Origin: Scatosoma sp045650185
Lineage (GTDB): Bacteria; Bacillota; Clostridia; Christensenellales; Borkfalkiaceae
Assembly: GCA_045650185.1 (NCBI GenBank)
Contig: JAZRQY010000005.1
Coordinates: 62,001 to 126,000, forward strand
Reading direction: 5' to 3'
DNA: 64,000 bases
Of this stretch, positions 40,980 to 49,324 are shown in pieces (the first letter of the stretch is position 1; each line of letters starts with the position of its first letter). The notes beneath the pieces are model-generated. The model did no database searches. It was not told the DNA's origin and saw nothing but the letters and a program-made list of their open reading frames with translations. The position numbers and the translations under genes were made by a program.

Positions 40980-41649
40980 AATCTCTTTCTCCAAAAATCG
41001 TCGAACCAACCCGAATCATATTACTTCCATGTTCGATACACAAGCGATAATCACCGCTCATTCCCATGGATAAATACTCTATTTCGCCGTCCTGAGAACG
41101 GGCTTGTTCGTAAATTTTACGCATTGTATCCGCAAGGGCGGCAAGCAATCCCTCGTCCTCGCTGTGGGGCAACATCGCCATAAACCCTTTAACTCGTATA
41201 CCCGGCATGCTTTTTATCACTTGATACGCCTCGTGCGCCTTTTCAATCGGGAATCCTCCCTTCGTCGCCTCGTCACCGGCATTGATTTGCACCAAGACGT
41301 TGGAAACGACACCGCGAAGCACGGACAAGCGAGAAATCTCCGCCGCAAGCTCGTAACGGTCGCAAGAATGAAAGAGGTCAATTTTACCCACGAGGTATTT
41401 TACCTTATTCGTCTGCAGATGCCCGATGAAATGCTGAGGACAAGCAAGCAGCTCTTCCGTCTTATCCCGAAACTCCTGCACGCGGTTTTCCGCAACGGCG
41501 TCTACCCCTGCCGAAATTGCGGCGTTGATTGCCTCCGACGTCTGCATTTTCGTCGCCGCCACCAGATAGACGGGCTCGTCGTAGGCGTTGCCGTTTGCCA
41601 GCACGGATTTTATCCTTATTACGTTGTCGATAATCGCTTGCTTTTCCAT
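40966..41649 (-). CDS. YggS family pyridoxal-phosphate-binding protein
   Basis: PLP homeostasis protein, 227 residues, alanine-racemase-like barrel without enzyme activity of its own. The PLP lysine is in YLVAATKMQT (near 36), with HFIGHLQTNKVKYL and the phosphate-binding LSMGMSGDYRLCIEHGSNMIRVGS split over the barrel end. Its usual neighbours (sepF, ylmH) are absent. A TTGACA-17-TAAAAT promoter ends 7 nt before the ATG, so the transcript is probably leaderless; AGGA lies too close to the ATG to act as a normal ribosome site. Confidence 0.94.
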   Translation of the reverse strand: MEKQAIIDNVIRIKSVLANGNAYDEPVYLVAATKMQTSEAINAAISAGVDAVAENRVQEFRDKTEELLACPQHFIGHLQTNKVKYLVGKIDLFHSCDRYELAAEISRLSVLRGVVSNVLVQINAGDEATKGGFPIEKAHEAYQVIKSMPGIRVKGFMAMLPHSEDEGLLAALADTMRKIYEQARSQDGEIEYLSMGMSGDYRLCIEHGSNMIRVGSTIFGERDYGKA

Positions 41650-41656
41650 ATCCTAT

Positions 41657-41685
41657 ATTTTACCATCACCGCCCCGTTTTGTCAA
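41657..41685 (-). promoter_or_regulatory. Promoter of the YggS-papain-SDR operon (leaderless)
   Basis: On the minus strand TTGACA, 17 bp, TAAAAT, then 7 nt to the ATG. Confidence 0.82.
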
Positions 41686-41742
41686 TGCTATACAACCTCT
41701 AAAAAAAGTTTATTTTTTTGTGAAAAATCTTGCGTTTTCCTC

Positions 41743-41807
41743 TTGCTTTTTCTAAATAAGGGTGCTATAATGTAAATAATTGATAATTTTGATAGGAATA
41801 ATCAAAA
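41743..41807 (+). promoter_or_regulatory. Promoter and operator of the LysR gene
   Basis: TTGCTT (41743-41748), 17 bp, TATAAT (41766-41771). Downstream is TTTTGAT (41787-41793), 7 bp, ATCAAAA (41801-41807), a T-N11-A-type dyad fitting LysR autoregulation. Confidence 0.72.
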
Positions 41808-41834
41808 ATATAAATAATCGGGAACGCGTAAGAA

Positions 41835-42680
41835 ATGAACAGCGAAGAATTAAAAACATTTATTTTCCTTTCCAAGGTAAAGAACTTCACGCTGGCGGCA
41901 GAACAGTTGTCCGTGGCGCAGTCCACGGTCACCAACCGTATCAGCGAACTGGAAAAAGAAGTCGGCAAAAAACTCTTTCATAGACGCTCTAAAACCGTTT
42001 CTTTGACGGATGAGGGTGAAATTTTCCTCTCCTTTGCGGAAAGAATTTTGGAGCTTGAAAACTCCTCTATCGAAGAGATGAACGCCGTTTCCTCGAATCG
42101 AAAGAAATTCTCCATCGGTGCAATCAACGCCACCTACGAGGTATACGTAAAGCCGCTGATTGACCGCTGTATGCACGACAACGAAGAAACCTCTATCAAA
42201 GTGATGCTCGGACATTCGCTGGATATGATTCAAGCGTTGCAGGACCATATTTTGGATATGGTATTCTCTGCCGTTCCCTTAAAGCGTAGCGGCTATAACT
42301 GCGACGTCTTTGACGTTGACCGTGTTGCACTCGTGTGCGCCAAGGGGAAAAACGCTTTCCCGAATGGGATTACCAAGGACCAGCTCTCCCGTATCCCCTA
42401 TCTTATGTGCGACCTCACACTGTCCGAGGCAGGCGTATACATTCGCTCGCTGTTCCCGAAGAACCATGTGTTCCACTTGGAAGTGGACAACACCTCCAAG
42501 TTATTCCCTTACATCGAGCAGGGTTTAGGCTACGCCTTCCTGCCCTATAAATTGGTAGAACCGCAAATCAAGGCAGGAATCTTTGAAGAAGTTTCCTTAA
42601 AGGATTTCGCCTCCCCCAACATCACCACCTATCTGATCTATCGTCAGAACTACGACGTAAGCGCGTTCGTGAAACCGTAA
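41835..42680 (+). CDS. LysR-family transcriptional regulator
   Basis: DNA-binding regulator of 281 residues. The N-terminal winged helix is clear (FTLAAEQLSVAQSTVTNRISELEKEVG, with KLFHRRSKTVSLTDEGE), followed by a two-lobe effector domain with FSIGAINATYEVYVKPL and the late LEVDNTSKLFPYIEQGLGYAF. The ribosome site is weak. The target is unknown; no divergently paired enzyme gene is close, since the neighbour upstream has its own promoter 60 bp away. An LTTR dyad lies in its leader. Confidence 0.92.
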   Translation: MNSEELKTFIFLSKVKNFTLAAEQLSVAQSTVTNRISELEKEVGKKLFHRRSKTVSLTDEGEIFLSFAERILELENSSIEEMNAVSSNRKKFSIGAINATYEVYVKPLIDRCMHDNEETSIKVMLGHSLDMIQALQDHILDMVFSAVPLKRSGYNCDVFDVDRVALVCAKGKNAFPNGITKDQLSRIPYLMCDLTLSEAGVYIRSLFPKNHVFHLEVDNTSKLFPYIEQGLGYAFLPYKLVEPQIKAGIFEEVSLKDFASPNITTYLIYRQNYDVSAFVKP

Positions 42681-42696
42681 AAACTATGAATACGAA

Positions 42697-42725
42697 AAGC
42701 CGACCCTTTAGGATCGGCTTTTTTT
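42697..42725 (+). terminator. Terminator of the LysR gene
   Basis: AAGCCGACCC (42697-42706) and GGATCGGCTT (42711-42720), one mismatch, then a T run. It can also serve the convergent MBL gene. Confidence 0.82.
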
Positions 42726-42739
42726 GTTAACTGCACAAT

Positions 42740-43693
42740 TTATTTTTGCGTTTCAAAGGTATATCCATCTTGGGTAAGACAAAGGGTGATATATCCGTTT
42801 TCATCCGTTCGATATACGGCTACGCCGTATTCTTGCAATACCGTCAGGCATTCCTCGCTGGGACTATCGTTTTTACCGCCACGACAGGGGAATACAGCCA
42901 CCCGACATTCAAGCGCCTCTAAAAACTCGCGCAAGTCGTCCTCGTCTATATCCGTGCGCAACTGCACGACGTCAAAGCGTTCGACGGTGACGCCCCACTT
43001 TTCCAAAAGACCGAGCTGTTTTTCCGTTTCAAGCGCGCGCAGAGTATCCCTTCCGTATCTGCCGCCAAGCAAAACCTCCGTATCGCCATAGGAAAGCGTA
43101 AGCACCAAATCCTCCGACGACTGTGTGTCCGCAAGCGGATACAATATCCGCAGGGAATACTCATCGGTTTCCATCAGCGCGCCAAAGCTTGCCGTATGTT
43201 TCGGGATTTCCTTGCGGTCCAAGTCGGCGAGAAACGCCTCGTAGGTTGCGTTCGTCCCCTCTTCTTCTAAAAGGTACGCCGCTTCCACCGTATAATAGCG
43301 CACGACTTCACGCAATACCCCCACGCCACGCGCGGTAATATCAGGAACGACCAAGGCGTCAATCCGTTCTATCTCTAAGGCGTTTAAAAAGCGCAACACC
43401 TGCTTTTTCGCCTCTCCATCGTCCGCGCCGCCACCGACGAGCACCGTCTTTCCGTCCGGCAACTCCACCAGCGTGCAAACGCCGTTTTCCGCATCCAGAT
43501 AATGCACCCTCAGCTCGCCGTCTGCGCGAGCGGAAACCTTCGGCAACCCGACGCGATATCTCCAGCTTTCCATAGGAACGAACGCAGAAAACACGCAAAG
43601 CCCTGCCAATAAAGCACAGAGAACCAGCAGGACGATGCGAAATATATTTTGTTTCAGCTTTTCCTTCGAAAGCTTTTCCGACCGATAACTCAT
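42740..43693 (-). CDS. Membrane-anchored ComEC-like metallo-beta-lactamase fold lacking metal ligands
   Basis: Protein of 317 residues. One membrane helix (about 17-39), then a domain that follows the ComEC C-terminal MBL layout: LRVHYLDAENGVCTLVELPD and GKTVLVGGGADDG, then RIDALVV. Where active enzymes have THxHxDH, this protein has VVPDITARGVGVL (115-127) with no histidine; the later HHGS-type motif is also missing (VVQLRTDID). It is therefore probably a non-catalytic sensor or scaffold. It is last in the MATE-alarmone synthetase operon, 28 nt after the synthetase. Confidence 0.72.
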   Translation of the reverse strand: MSYRSEKLSKEKLKQNIFRIVLLVLCALLAGLCVFSAFVPMESWRYRVGLPKVSARADGELRVHYLDAENGVCTLVELPDGKTVLVGGGADDGEAKKQVLRFLNALEIERIDALVVPDITARGVGVLREVVRYYTVEAAYLLEEEGTNATYEAFLADLDRKEIPKHTASFGALMETDEYSLRILYPLADTQSSEDLVLTLSYGDTEVLLGGRYGRDTLRALETEKQLGLLEKWGVTVERFDVVQLRTDIDEDDLREFLEALECRVAVFPCRGGKNDSPSEECLTVLQEYGVAVYRTDENGYITLCLTQDGYTFETQK

Positions 43694-43720
43694 CTTTGGT
43701 GATTTTTTCTGCTCCGTTCG

Positions 43721-44380
43721 TTATTTTTCGTTGCGGATACGATGGCAGATGCCTTGCATCTTCTTTTCCACCTCGTGCATTTCGTCTGCGCAGGTTTTCA
43801 GCTCCGCACGATAGCTGTCCAAAAGGTCGGCGTTTACCTTGTAGGAAACCTCGTGTTCGAGGCTAGCCCACATATTCATCGAAATTGTCCTAAGCTGAAT
43901 CTCCACAGGCACACGGCGTGTTTCCTTGGAGAGGGAAACAGGGATTTCTGCAATCAAATGTAGACTGCGATAGCCGTTGGGCTTGGGATTTTCTATGTAG
44001 TCCTTTTTCTGCAAAAGCACCACACCTTCTTGCCGCAGGAATACGTCCGCAATATCGTACACGTCCTCTACGTAACTGCAGATAACGCGCACGCCTGCAA
44101 TATCCTTTAATTCCGTAAGGTTTTCCGCTACCTGCGCAAAGCCCCTGCGAAACAGCTTTTCGTACGCGCTTTCCACCGATTTTAAGCGGCTCTCGATATG
44201 GTGTATCGGGTCGTGACCACGGAGCATGGAAAACTCGTCGTCCAGCACCTCGAATTTGGCGCAGACCGTTTTCATCGCCCCCGAATACCAAGGCTTTTGC
44301 CGTTGATATTCCAGCAAAAATCTCTCCGCTTCTTCCAGCGCAAGATCGTCAAAGATTCGTTTTTTAGGCTCTATCATCAT
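43721..44380 (-). CDS. Small alarmone synthetase (RelQ/RelP-like GTP pyrophosphokinase)
   Basis: Makes (p)ppGpp from GTP/GDP and ATP, about 219 residues with no HD hydrolase or regulatory domains. RelA/SpoT synthetase motifs: GHDPIHHIESRLKS, DIAGVRVICSYV, the G-loop-like DYIENPKPNGYRSLHLI and EIQLRTISMNMW. The ATG (44380 or 44377) follows GAGGTG and overlaps the MATE stop, so the genes are coupled. A C-terminal helix probably forms the tetramer seen in RelQ. Whether it belongs to RelQ or RelP is not decided. Confidence 0.92.
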   Translation of the reverse strand: MMIEPKKRIFDDLALEEAERFLLEYQRQKPWYSGAMKTVCAKFEVLDDEFSMLRGHDPIHHIESRLKSVESAYEKLFRRGFAQVAENLTELKDIAGVRVICSYVEDVYDIADVFLRQEGVVLLQKKDYIENPKPNGYRSLHLIAEIPVSLSKETRRVPVEIQLRTISMNMWASLEHEVSYKVNADLLDSYRAELKTCADEMHEVEKKMQGICHRIRNEK

Positions 44381-45812
44381 ACACCTCGGTCGATGGATTT
44401 TCCGCCGCATTCCTCTTTAAGCCGTTCAAGAAATACAGCGTGAACGGAATGGCGAACAGGAAGGACAACAGGTCGGACACAGATTGCATACATTCAATCC
44501 CCGTGATATCAAACAACGGCGGAAGAATGAAAATTAACGGAATATAGAACAAGCCCTGACGAGATACAGACAAAGCGGCAGCCGCCAATTTATTGCCCAC
44601 CACTTGATAGGTCAGCCCTGCCATAAAGTTGACGGGCAGTAAGGGCATGGAAAGGCATTGGAAACGCAGGGCGGCCGTACCGATTTCACGGGCGGTTTCC
44701 GATTTCAAAAAGGTCTGCATCAGCCACGGCGCAATGATTGCGCAAACGGCGGCAAAGCCCACCATAATCCCCGTCGAAAACGCCAGCGTGAACAAGTATG
44801 CCTGACGCACTCGGTCGTATTTTCCTGCGCTGTGGTTGTAGCCAAGCACCGGCTGATACCCCTGCCCGATCCCCAACGAAATGGAAAACGCCAGCATAAA
44901 CACCTTCTGCACGACGCCAAACGCCGCCTGCGCGCCCTCGATATCCATCAGCAGGTTGTTCAAGAGGACGGTACAAAGGCTGGCGAGCATCTGACGACAG
45001 AAGGAGGGAAAGCCTGTATAGACGACCCGACCAATGGTCGGAAGATATTCCGAAAGGTTTTTGGGCGAAATGTTGGTAATCGTCTTCCCCGAAAAGAAGA
45101 TGAATACGAGGATACCAAAGCTAACCGCCTGTGAAACCATCGTGGCAACCGCCGCACCCTCTACGCCCATACCTGCGCCGTAAATCAAAATGGGGTCTAA
45201 CGCTACGTTTAAAATCGCACCCGTGCAGAGCCCAATCATTGAGGTAACCGCCTTGCCTTGCGCACGCAAGAGGTTGTTCATTACGAAGGACATACACATC
45301 AGCGGTGCGGAAATCAATATGTAGGTGGAATAGATTTTCGCATAATCCAAGGTGGTGAACTCAACGCCGCTTTCCTGCGCCGCGCCAAGAAGCACGACGA
45401 GCGGCTCCAAGAAAATCAAACCGAAGATCGTAAGCAGTAACCCGATACCGAGCGCCGAGAAAAACGCCGCCGACGCCACCCTATCCGCTCCCTTTTGGTC
45501 GCGTTTTCCAAGCAGGGCAGAAACCAAGCTTCCTGCGCCCATGCCCAGCGTAAAGCCGATGGCTTGGATAATCGACATCAGGGAAAGCACGACGCTGACT
45601 GCGCCAATGGCTTGATCGCCCAGCCCCGACACGAACAGCGTGTCCGCCATATTATACAGAGAGGTGACCATCATATTCAGCATCGTGGGAATCCCCAAGG
45701 ATACCACCAGCTTTGGAATGGGGGTCTTGGTCATTCGTTCGAATTGCGCCCTCTCTCGTTCGTCTACCCGACTTCTATCATTGTGTAAATTTTCTACTCT
45801 TTCCGTTTCCAT
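44364..45812 (-). CDS. MATE family efflux transporter
   Basis: Polytopic multidrug/sodium antiporter, 482 residues, about 12 helices in two halves. Typical segments are LVVSLGIPTMLNMMVTSLYN, GDQAIGAVSVVLSLMSIIQA and SLGIGQGYQPVLGYNHSAGK. GAGG lies before the ATG. It heads the operon with the alarmone synthetase and inactive MBL protein. Substrate unknown. Confidence 0.95.
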   Translation of the reverse strand: METERVENLHNDRSRVDERERAQFERMTKTPIPKLVVSLGIPTMLNMMVTSLYNMADTLFVSGLGDQAIGAVSVVLSLMSIIQAIGFTLGMGAGSLVSALLGKRDQKGADRVASAAFFSALGIGLLLTIFGLIFLEPLVVLLGAAQESGVEFTTLDYAKIYSTYILISAPLMCMSFVMNNLLRAQGKAVTSMIGLCTGAILNVALDPILIYGAGMGVEGAAVATMVSQAVSFGILVFIFFSGKTITNISPKNLSEYLPTIGRVVYTGFPSFCRQMLASLCTVLLNNLLMDIEGAQAAFGVVQKVFMLAFSISLGIGQGYQPVLGYNHSAGKYDRVRQAYLFTLAFSTGIMVGFAAVCAIIAPWLMQTFLKSETAREIGTAALRFQCLSMPLLPVNFMAGLTYQVVGNKLAAAALSVSRQGLFYIPLIFILPPLFDITGIECMQSVSDLLSFLFAIPFTLYFLNGLKRNAAENPSTEVYDDRA

Positions 45813-45833
45813 ATCTTTTGCCTCACAACCTCT

Positions 45834-45862
45834 ATTATAAAGCAGACACAGAAAAAAAGCAA
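45834..45862 (-). promoter_or_regulatory. Promoter of the MATE-alarmone synthetase-MBL operon
   Basis: On the minus strand TTGCTT, 17 bp, TATAAT. Divergent from a promoter with the same two hexamers at 45905-45933. Confidence 0.85.
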
Positions 45863-45904
45863 CCGCTTGGGGGAAAATTTCGCCTATTTTTCAAACGGTT
45901 TAGG

Positions 45905-45933
45905 TTGCTTTTTTCTTTTTTGCGTGCTATAAT
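45905..45933 (+). promoter_or_regulatory. Leaderless promoter of the PH-like membrane protein gene
   Basis: TTGCTT, 17 bp, TATAAT, then GCAGGT and the ATG: the predicted transcription start is the A of the start codon. Confidence 0.85.
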
Positions 45934-45939
45934 GCAGGT

Positions 45940-46470
45940 ATGAAACACAATCCTTCTACAAACAACAGAAAGGTTTTCCCCTTTCGTCATAACACCGTAA
46001 GTGTTCTACTTTGCATTTTCGCCCTGCTGTTATGCGCGGCAGGTATCGCCATGTCCGTCTATCGCATCATCACGGAAGGACTTGGGGATTTCAACAAGGT
46101 CTTGCAGAGCCCCTTCCTCATTTTAATCTGTCTGTTCTGCGCCACCGTGATTATCTCGATTTTGGTGAAATCGGAATTTATCGTGGAGAACGGCGAACTG
46201 ATTACTCGTTTCGGATTTATCAAGAGCCGTCTGAACCTCTCCACCGTCACTTCGATGGAGCACGACAGAGGCACGCATAAGCTGACCGTCTATTGCGGCG
46301 AAGAATACACCGTTTTCACCCTCAAAAAGGAATGGGAAGACGATATCGTCCACGAGATTTGTTCTGTGAACAAAGAGATTGAATTGTCCTTCACCATGAC
46401 GGAAAACAAGCCCCCGAAGGACGAGGGCAAAAAGGACGGCAAGGATAAAACCAACGATAAAAAAGAATAA
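45940..46470 (+). CDS. Membrane protein with PH-like domain, unknown function
   Basis: Protein of 176 residues: two membrane helices (about 20-42 and 56-76), then a small beta domain (SEFIVENGELITRFGFIKSRLNLS, TSMEHDRGTHKLTVYCG) like the bacterial PH domain of YdbT/DUF-type proteins, then a disordered Lys/Asp-rich tail (KPPKDEGKKDGKDKTNDKKE). No ribosome site other than AGGT touching the ATG, and the -10 box ends 6 nt before the ATG. Transcribed alone up to the terminator at 46487. Confidence 0.72.
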   Translation: MKHNPSTNNRKVFPFRHNTVSVLLCIFALLLCAAGIAMSVYRIITEGLGDFNKVLQSPFLILICLFCATVIISILVKSEFIVENGELITRFGFIKSRLNLSTVTSMEHDRGTHKLTVYCGEEYTVFTLKKEWEDDIVHEICSVNKEIELSFTMTENKPPKDEGKKDGKDKTNDKKE

Positions 46471-46486
46471 GCTGTATTGAATACAA

Positions 46487-46513
46487 AAAAAGCGGGGAAC
46501 TCCCCGCTTTTTA
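46487..46513 (+). terminator. Bidirectional terminator
   Basis: AAAGCGGGGA (46489-46498) and TCCCCGCTTT (46501-46510), A and T runs on both sides. Serves the PH-like gene and, in reverse, hom. Confidence 0.9.
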
Positions 46514-46515
46514 TT

Positions 46516-47802
46516 TTATTTTTCTACACGGATAACGCTCTCCACCTTCGTGATGCCCGAAGCGTTGATTTTCGCCACCGCGTTCTTCATCGCGTTCTCG
46601 TTGGTCTTGTGCGTGATAACGATCAAGGGGATTCTTTCATCCGGCTTTTCAGGAGTGCCCTTTTGCGCAACCTCGACGATAGAGATGCCGCACTTGCTGA
46701 AAATACCCATAATCTTCGCCAACACACCTGCTTTGTCCTCTACCGAAAGGCGAACGTAATACGCGCTCTCGAAATTGGAAACGAACTTGGTTTCCGGGCT
46801 TGCCGTCGCCGTGTTCTTGAAGGTGGAGTACTTAATCTCCGAATGGGTTGCCGCAAAGATAACGTCGGAAACCACCGCGCTTGCCGTAGGCAACGAGCCT
46901 GCCCCTCTGCCGTACAGCATAATATCCTCTACCGCATCGCCCGTAAGGAATACTGCGTTGTAGGAATCGTTGACCGCCGCCAAGGGATGGCTGGAAGGAA
47001 TGAAGGTCGGGTGTACACGCGCCTCGATACCCTTTTCCGTGTTTTTGCCGATTGCAAGCAGCTTTAAGGTGTAGCCCAGTTCCTTACCGTAGGCGATATC
47101 CAGCGCCTGCACTTCGCCGATACCCTCGCGGATAATCTTTGCGAAGGGAACCTTCGTGTGGAATGCCATCGAGGAGAGAATGGACAGCTTGTACGCCGCG
47201 TCAAACCCGTCTACGTCCGCCGTAGGATTGAATTCCGCATACCCAAGACGCTGTGCCTCTTTTAACGCGTCCTCGTATTGCGCGCCGCTCTGCGTCATCT
47301 GCGTCAAAATATAGTTGGTCGTGCCGTTGATAATCCCCATCAAAGACGTGATGTGGTTCGCCTGCACGCCGTCGAGCAGAGTACGGATAATGGGCACGCC
47401 GCCTACGCAGCTTGCCTCGTAATAGAGTCCGCAAGAATTGCGCTTTGCTTCTCTTTCTAATTCGTGGGAGAATTTACAGATCAATTCCTTGTTCGCCGTG
47501 ACTACCGTCTTGCCCTGTCTAAGCGCCGCAAGGATAAAATCCTTGGCAACCCCACAGCCGCCAATCGTTTCCACCACGATGTCCACGTTGGGATTTGCAA
47601 CGACCTCGGCAATCGAGCCTGCTAAAATCTCTTCAGGCACGCCGAGCGATAAAGCACGCTCACGATTGTTATCCAAAACGCTCTCTACTACGAGATCCAC
47701 GTTTTGGGTTTTCTGATAAAATTCTCTATGGTCTACCAAAGTCTTGAACGTACCGCCGCCTACGACGCCCACGCCCAAAATGGCAACGCCAACTTTCTTC
47801 AT
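46516..47802 (-). CDS. hom: Homoserine dehydrogenase
   Basis: Reduces aspartate semialdehyde to homoserine for Thr/Met synthesis, 428 residues. N-terminal nucleotide loop VAILGVGVVGGGTFKTL, substrate region SCVGGVPIIRTLLDG, NGTTNYILTQM and YAEFNPTADVDGFDAAYKL are intact, and a C-terminal ACT domain (SVEDKAGVLAKIMGIFSKCG) allows feedback control. AGGAG precedes the ATG. It lies 29 nt after coaX, with no visible promoter between. Confidence 0.97.
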   Translation of the reverse strand: MKKVGVAILGVGVVGGGTFKTLVDHREFYQKTQNVDLVVESVLDNNRERALSLGVPEEILAGSIAEVVANPNVDIVVETIGGCGVAKDFILAALRQGKTVVTANKELICKFSHELEREAKRNSCGLYYEASCVGGVPIIRTLLDGVQANHITSLMGIINGTTNYILTQMTQSGAQYEDALKEAQRLGYAEFNPTADVDGFDAAYKLSILSSMAFHTKVPFAKIIREGIGEVQALDIAYGKELGYTLKLLAIGKNTEKGIEARVHPTFIPSSHPLAAVNDSYNAVFLTGDAVEDIMLYGRGAGSLPTASAVVSDVIFAATHSEIKYSTFKNTATASPETKFVSNFESAYYVRLSVEDKAGVLAKIMGIFSKCGISIVEVAQKGTPEKPDERIPLIVITHKTNENAMKNAVAKINASGITKVESVIRVEK

Positions 47803-47831
47803 AACTTAATACTCCTAATTTACAACTATGG

Positions 47832-48617
47832 TTATTCTTCGGGACAATTTAAATAATACAGGTACTTCAAGCCCTTCAACGTCAACAGCTTGTCCACTTT
47901 GTCGATACAGCTAATTTCTTTAGAAATTACGTTGGAGAAGCCGCCCGTCGCGATCGTAACGACGTCCTCACGACCAAGCTCCTTTTTGATGCGCTTGACG
48001 ATGTATTCCACGAGCCCTGCAAAGCCAAATACGATGCCTGCCTGCATATTCGTAACGGTATTTTTTGCAATAATGCTGTCGGGGGCTTCGATTTCCACGC
48101 GAGGGAGCTTTGCCGTGCCGTTTACCAGCGAATCCAGCGAGCCCTTGATACCCGGGGAAATAACGCCGCCGATAAATTCGCTGCGCTCGTTGATGATATT
48201 GAAGGTGGTCGCCGTACCAAAGTCAATGACGATCATGGGTTTTCCCTGCCCACCGTACTCTACGATGGCAGAAACACAGTTTACCAATCGGTCTGCGCCC
48301 ACTTCCCTAGCATCGTCACAACGGATGTTTAAGCCCGATTTTAAGCCCGGCGCGATATGCAGCGGCTTAAGATTCAAATATACCGCGCACATCTTGTCGA
48401 TGGTATAATCGAGCGAAGGCACAACCGAAGAAATGATACCGCCCTTGATTTTAGACAAGGGAATGTCCTTAATCTTCAGCATATTTACGAGCTGACTGCC
48501 GTACTCGTCCGAGGTAGAACGGAAATCCGTCGCTACGCGGAAGGAAATCTTCAGCTCGTCGCCCTCGTAAATTGCATATTTAATATTCGTATTACCGATG
48601 TCAATACAGATAATCAT
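47832..48617 (-). CDS. coaX: Type III pantothenate kinase
   Basis: First step of CoA synthesis, 261 residues. ASKHA-fold motifs: IDIGNTNIKYAIYEGD at the N-terminus, GADRLVNCVSA and IDFGTATTFNIIN. Type III kinases resist CoA feedback. It starts 7 nt after the ECF S-component gene; this pairing is the main reason for thinking that transporter carries pantothenate. Confidence 0.96.
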   Translation of the reverse strand: MIICIDIGNTNIKYAIYEGDELKISFRVATDFRSTSDEYGSQLVNMLKIKDIPLSKIKGGIISSVVPSLDYTIDKMCAVYLNLKPLHIAPGLKSGLNIRCDDAREVGADRLVNCVSAIVEYGGQGKPMIVIDFGTATTFNIINERSEFIGGVISPGIKGSLDSLVNGTAKLPRVEIEAPDSIIAKNTVTNMQAGIVFGFAGLVEYIVKRIKKELGREDVVTIATGGFSNVISKEISCIDKVDKLLTLKGLKYLYYLNCPEE

Positions 48618-48624
48618 AATTTAT

Positions 48625-49200
48625 TTAACCTTTCAATAGAAGTACATCAGGGGTTTTTGTGAATTTTTTCATAATACGCACCAAGATAGGCACCAAGAAA
48701 ATTGCACAAACGATTTCAGAAAGGAAGTTTACACCGATAATCGTCTGCCAAACGGTATCCAAAAACGCACCGCCAGACACAAAAATTTCCATCGCGCCAA
48801 GCACCAAAACCGTATGCAGAATGACGGTGAGCGCCGCCGCAACCGCACGAACAACGTCCTTGCCTTTCCCTTTGGTCGCAACCGTGAGCCCGTGCAAGAT
48901 AAAATAGCCTGCAACGCCTGCAATCGTTCGCGGCAAAACGGATATAAGCGGATTGAAAAATACCGTATATCCTACGATAAAAGACAGAATAAACGAACAA
49001 ACGCCAAAAATCGTACCACCGATAAAACTGCGCTTCCAGTCGCTATACATTGACAAAGCAATAAACAACGGAATGGACAAAAATGCCGGTGACGGCTTAA
49101 TAAAATAGATGAAAACGTACGTTTCCAAAGTAAGAACGACAGCCATTAAAGCCGCCATTACGCCTATAAAGGCAATTGTGTGGGCTGCACCACGTTTCAT
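48625..49200 (-). CDS. ECF transporter S component, probably pantothenate-specific
   Basis: Substrate-binding membrane subunit of an energy-coupling-factor importer, 191 residues, about six helices. HTIAFIGVMAALMAVVLTLE, FLSIPLFIALSMYSDWKRSF and GGTIFGVCSFILSFIVGY fit the S-component pattern, including the small-residue motif of helix 1 that docks on EcfT. The ATG at 49200 follows GGAGG. EcfA/EcfT are not here and would be shared. Pantothenate specificity is inferred from coaX directly downstream. Confidence 0.8.
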   Translation of the reverse strand: MKRGAAHTIAFIGVMAALMAVVLTLETYVFIYFIKPSPAFLSIPLFIALSMYSDWKRSFIGGTIFGVCSFILSFIVGYTVFFNPLISVLPRTIAGVAGYFILHGLTVATKGKGKDVVRAVAAALTVILHTVLVLGAMEIFVSGGAFLDTVWQTIIGVNFLSEIVCAIFLVPILVRIMKKFTKTPDVLLLKG

Positions 49201-49249
49201 AATATACCTCCGTCGAATCTTACAAAATAAGTATCCGCAGAAAAAAGAT

Positions 49250-49318
49250 TTACAACCAAAGCGCACGCTTTTTGGTCGAACCGAACAAGTCGTGTTCGCC
49301 ACGCCACTTTGACCGCAT
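49250..49318 (-). CDS. Possible 22-codon leader ORF before the ECF-coaX operon
   Basis: An ATG lies exactly 6 nt after the -10 box of this operon, so it would sit at the mRNA 5' end, and it opens a 22-codon frame starting MRSKWRGEHD and ending ALWL before TAA. It stops 50 nt before the S-component start. No ribosome site. Could be a translated leaderless leader peptide or chance. Confidence 0.3.
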   Translation of the reverse strand: MRSKWRGEHDLFGSTKKRALWL

Positions 49319-49324
49319 ACGGCT

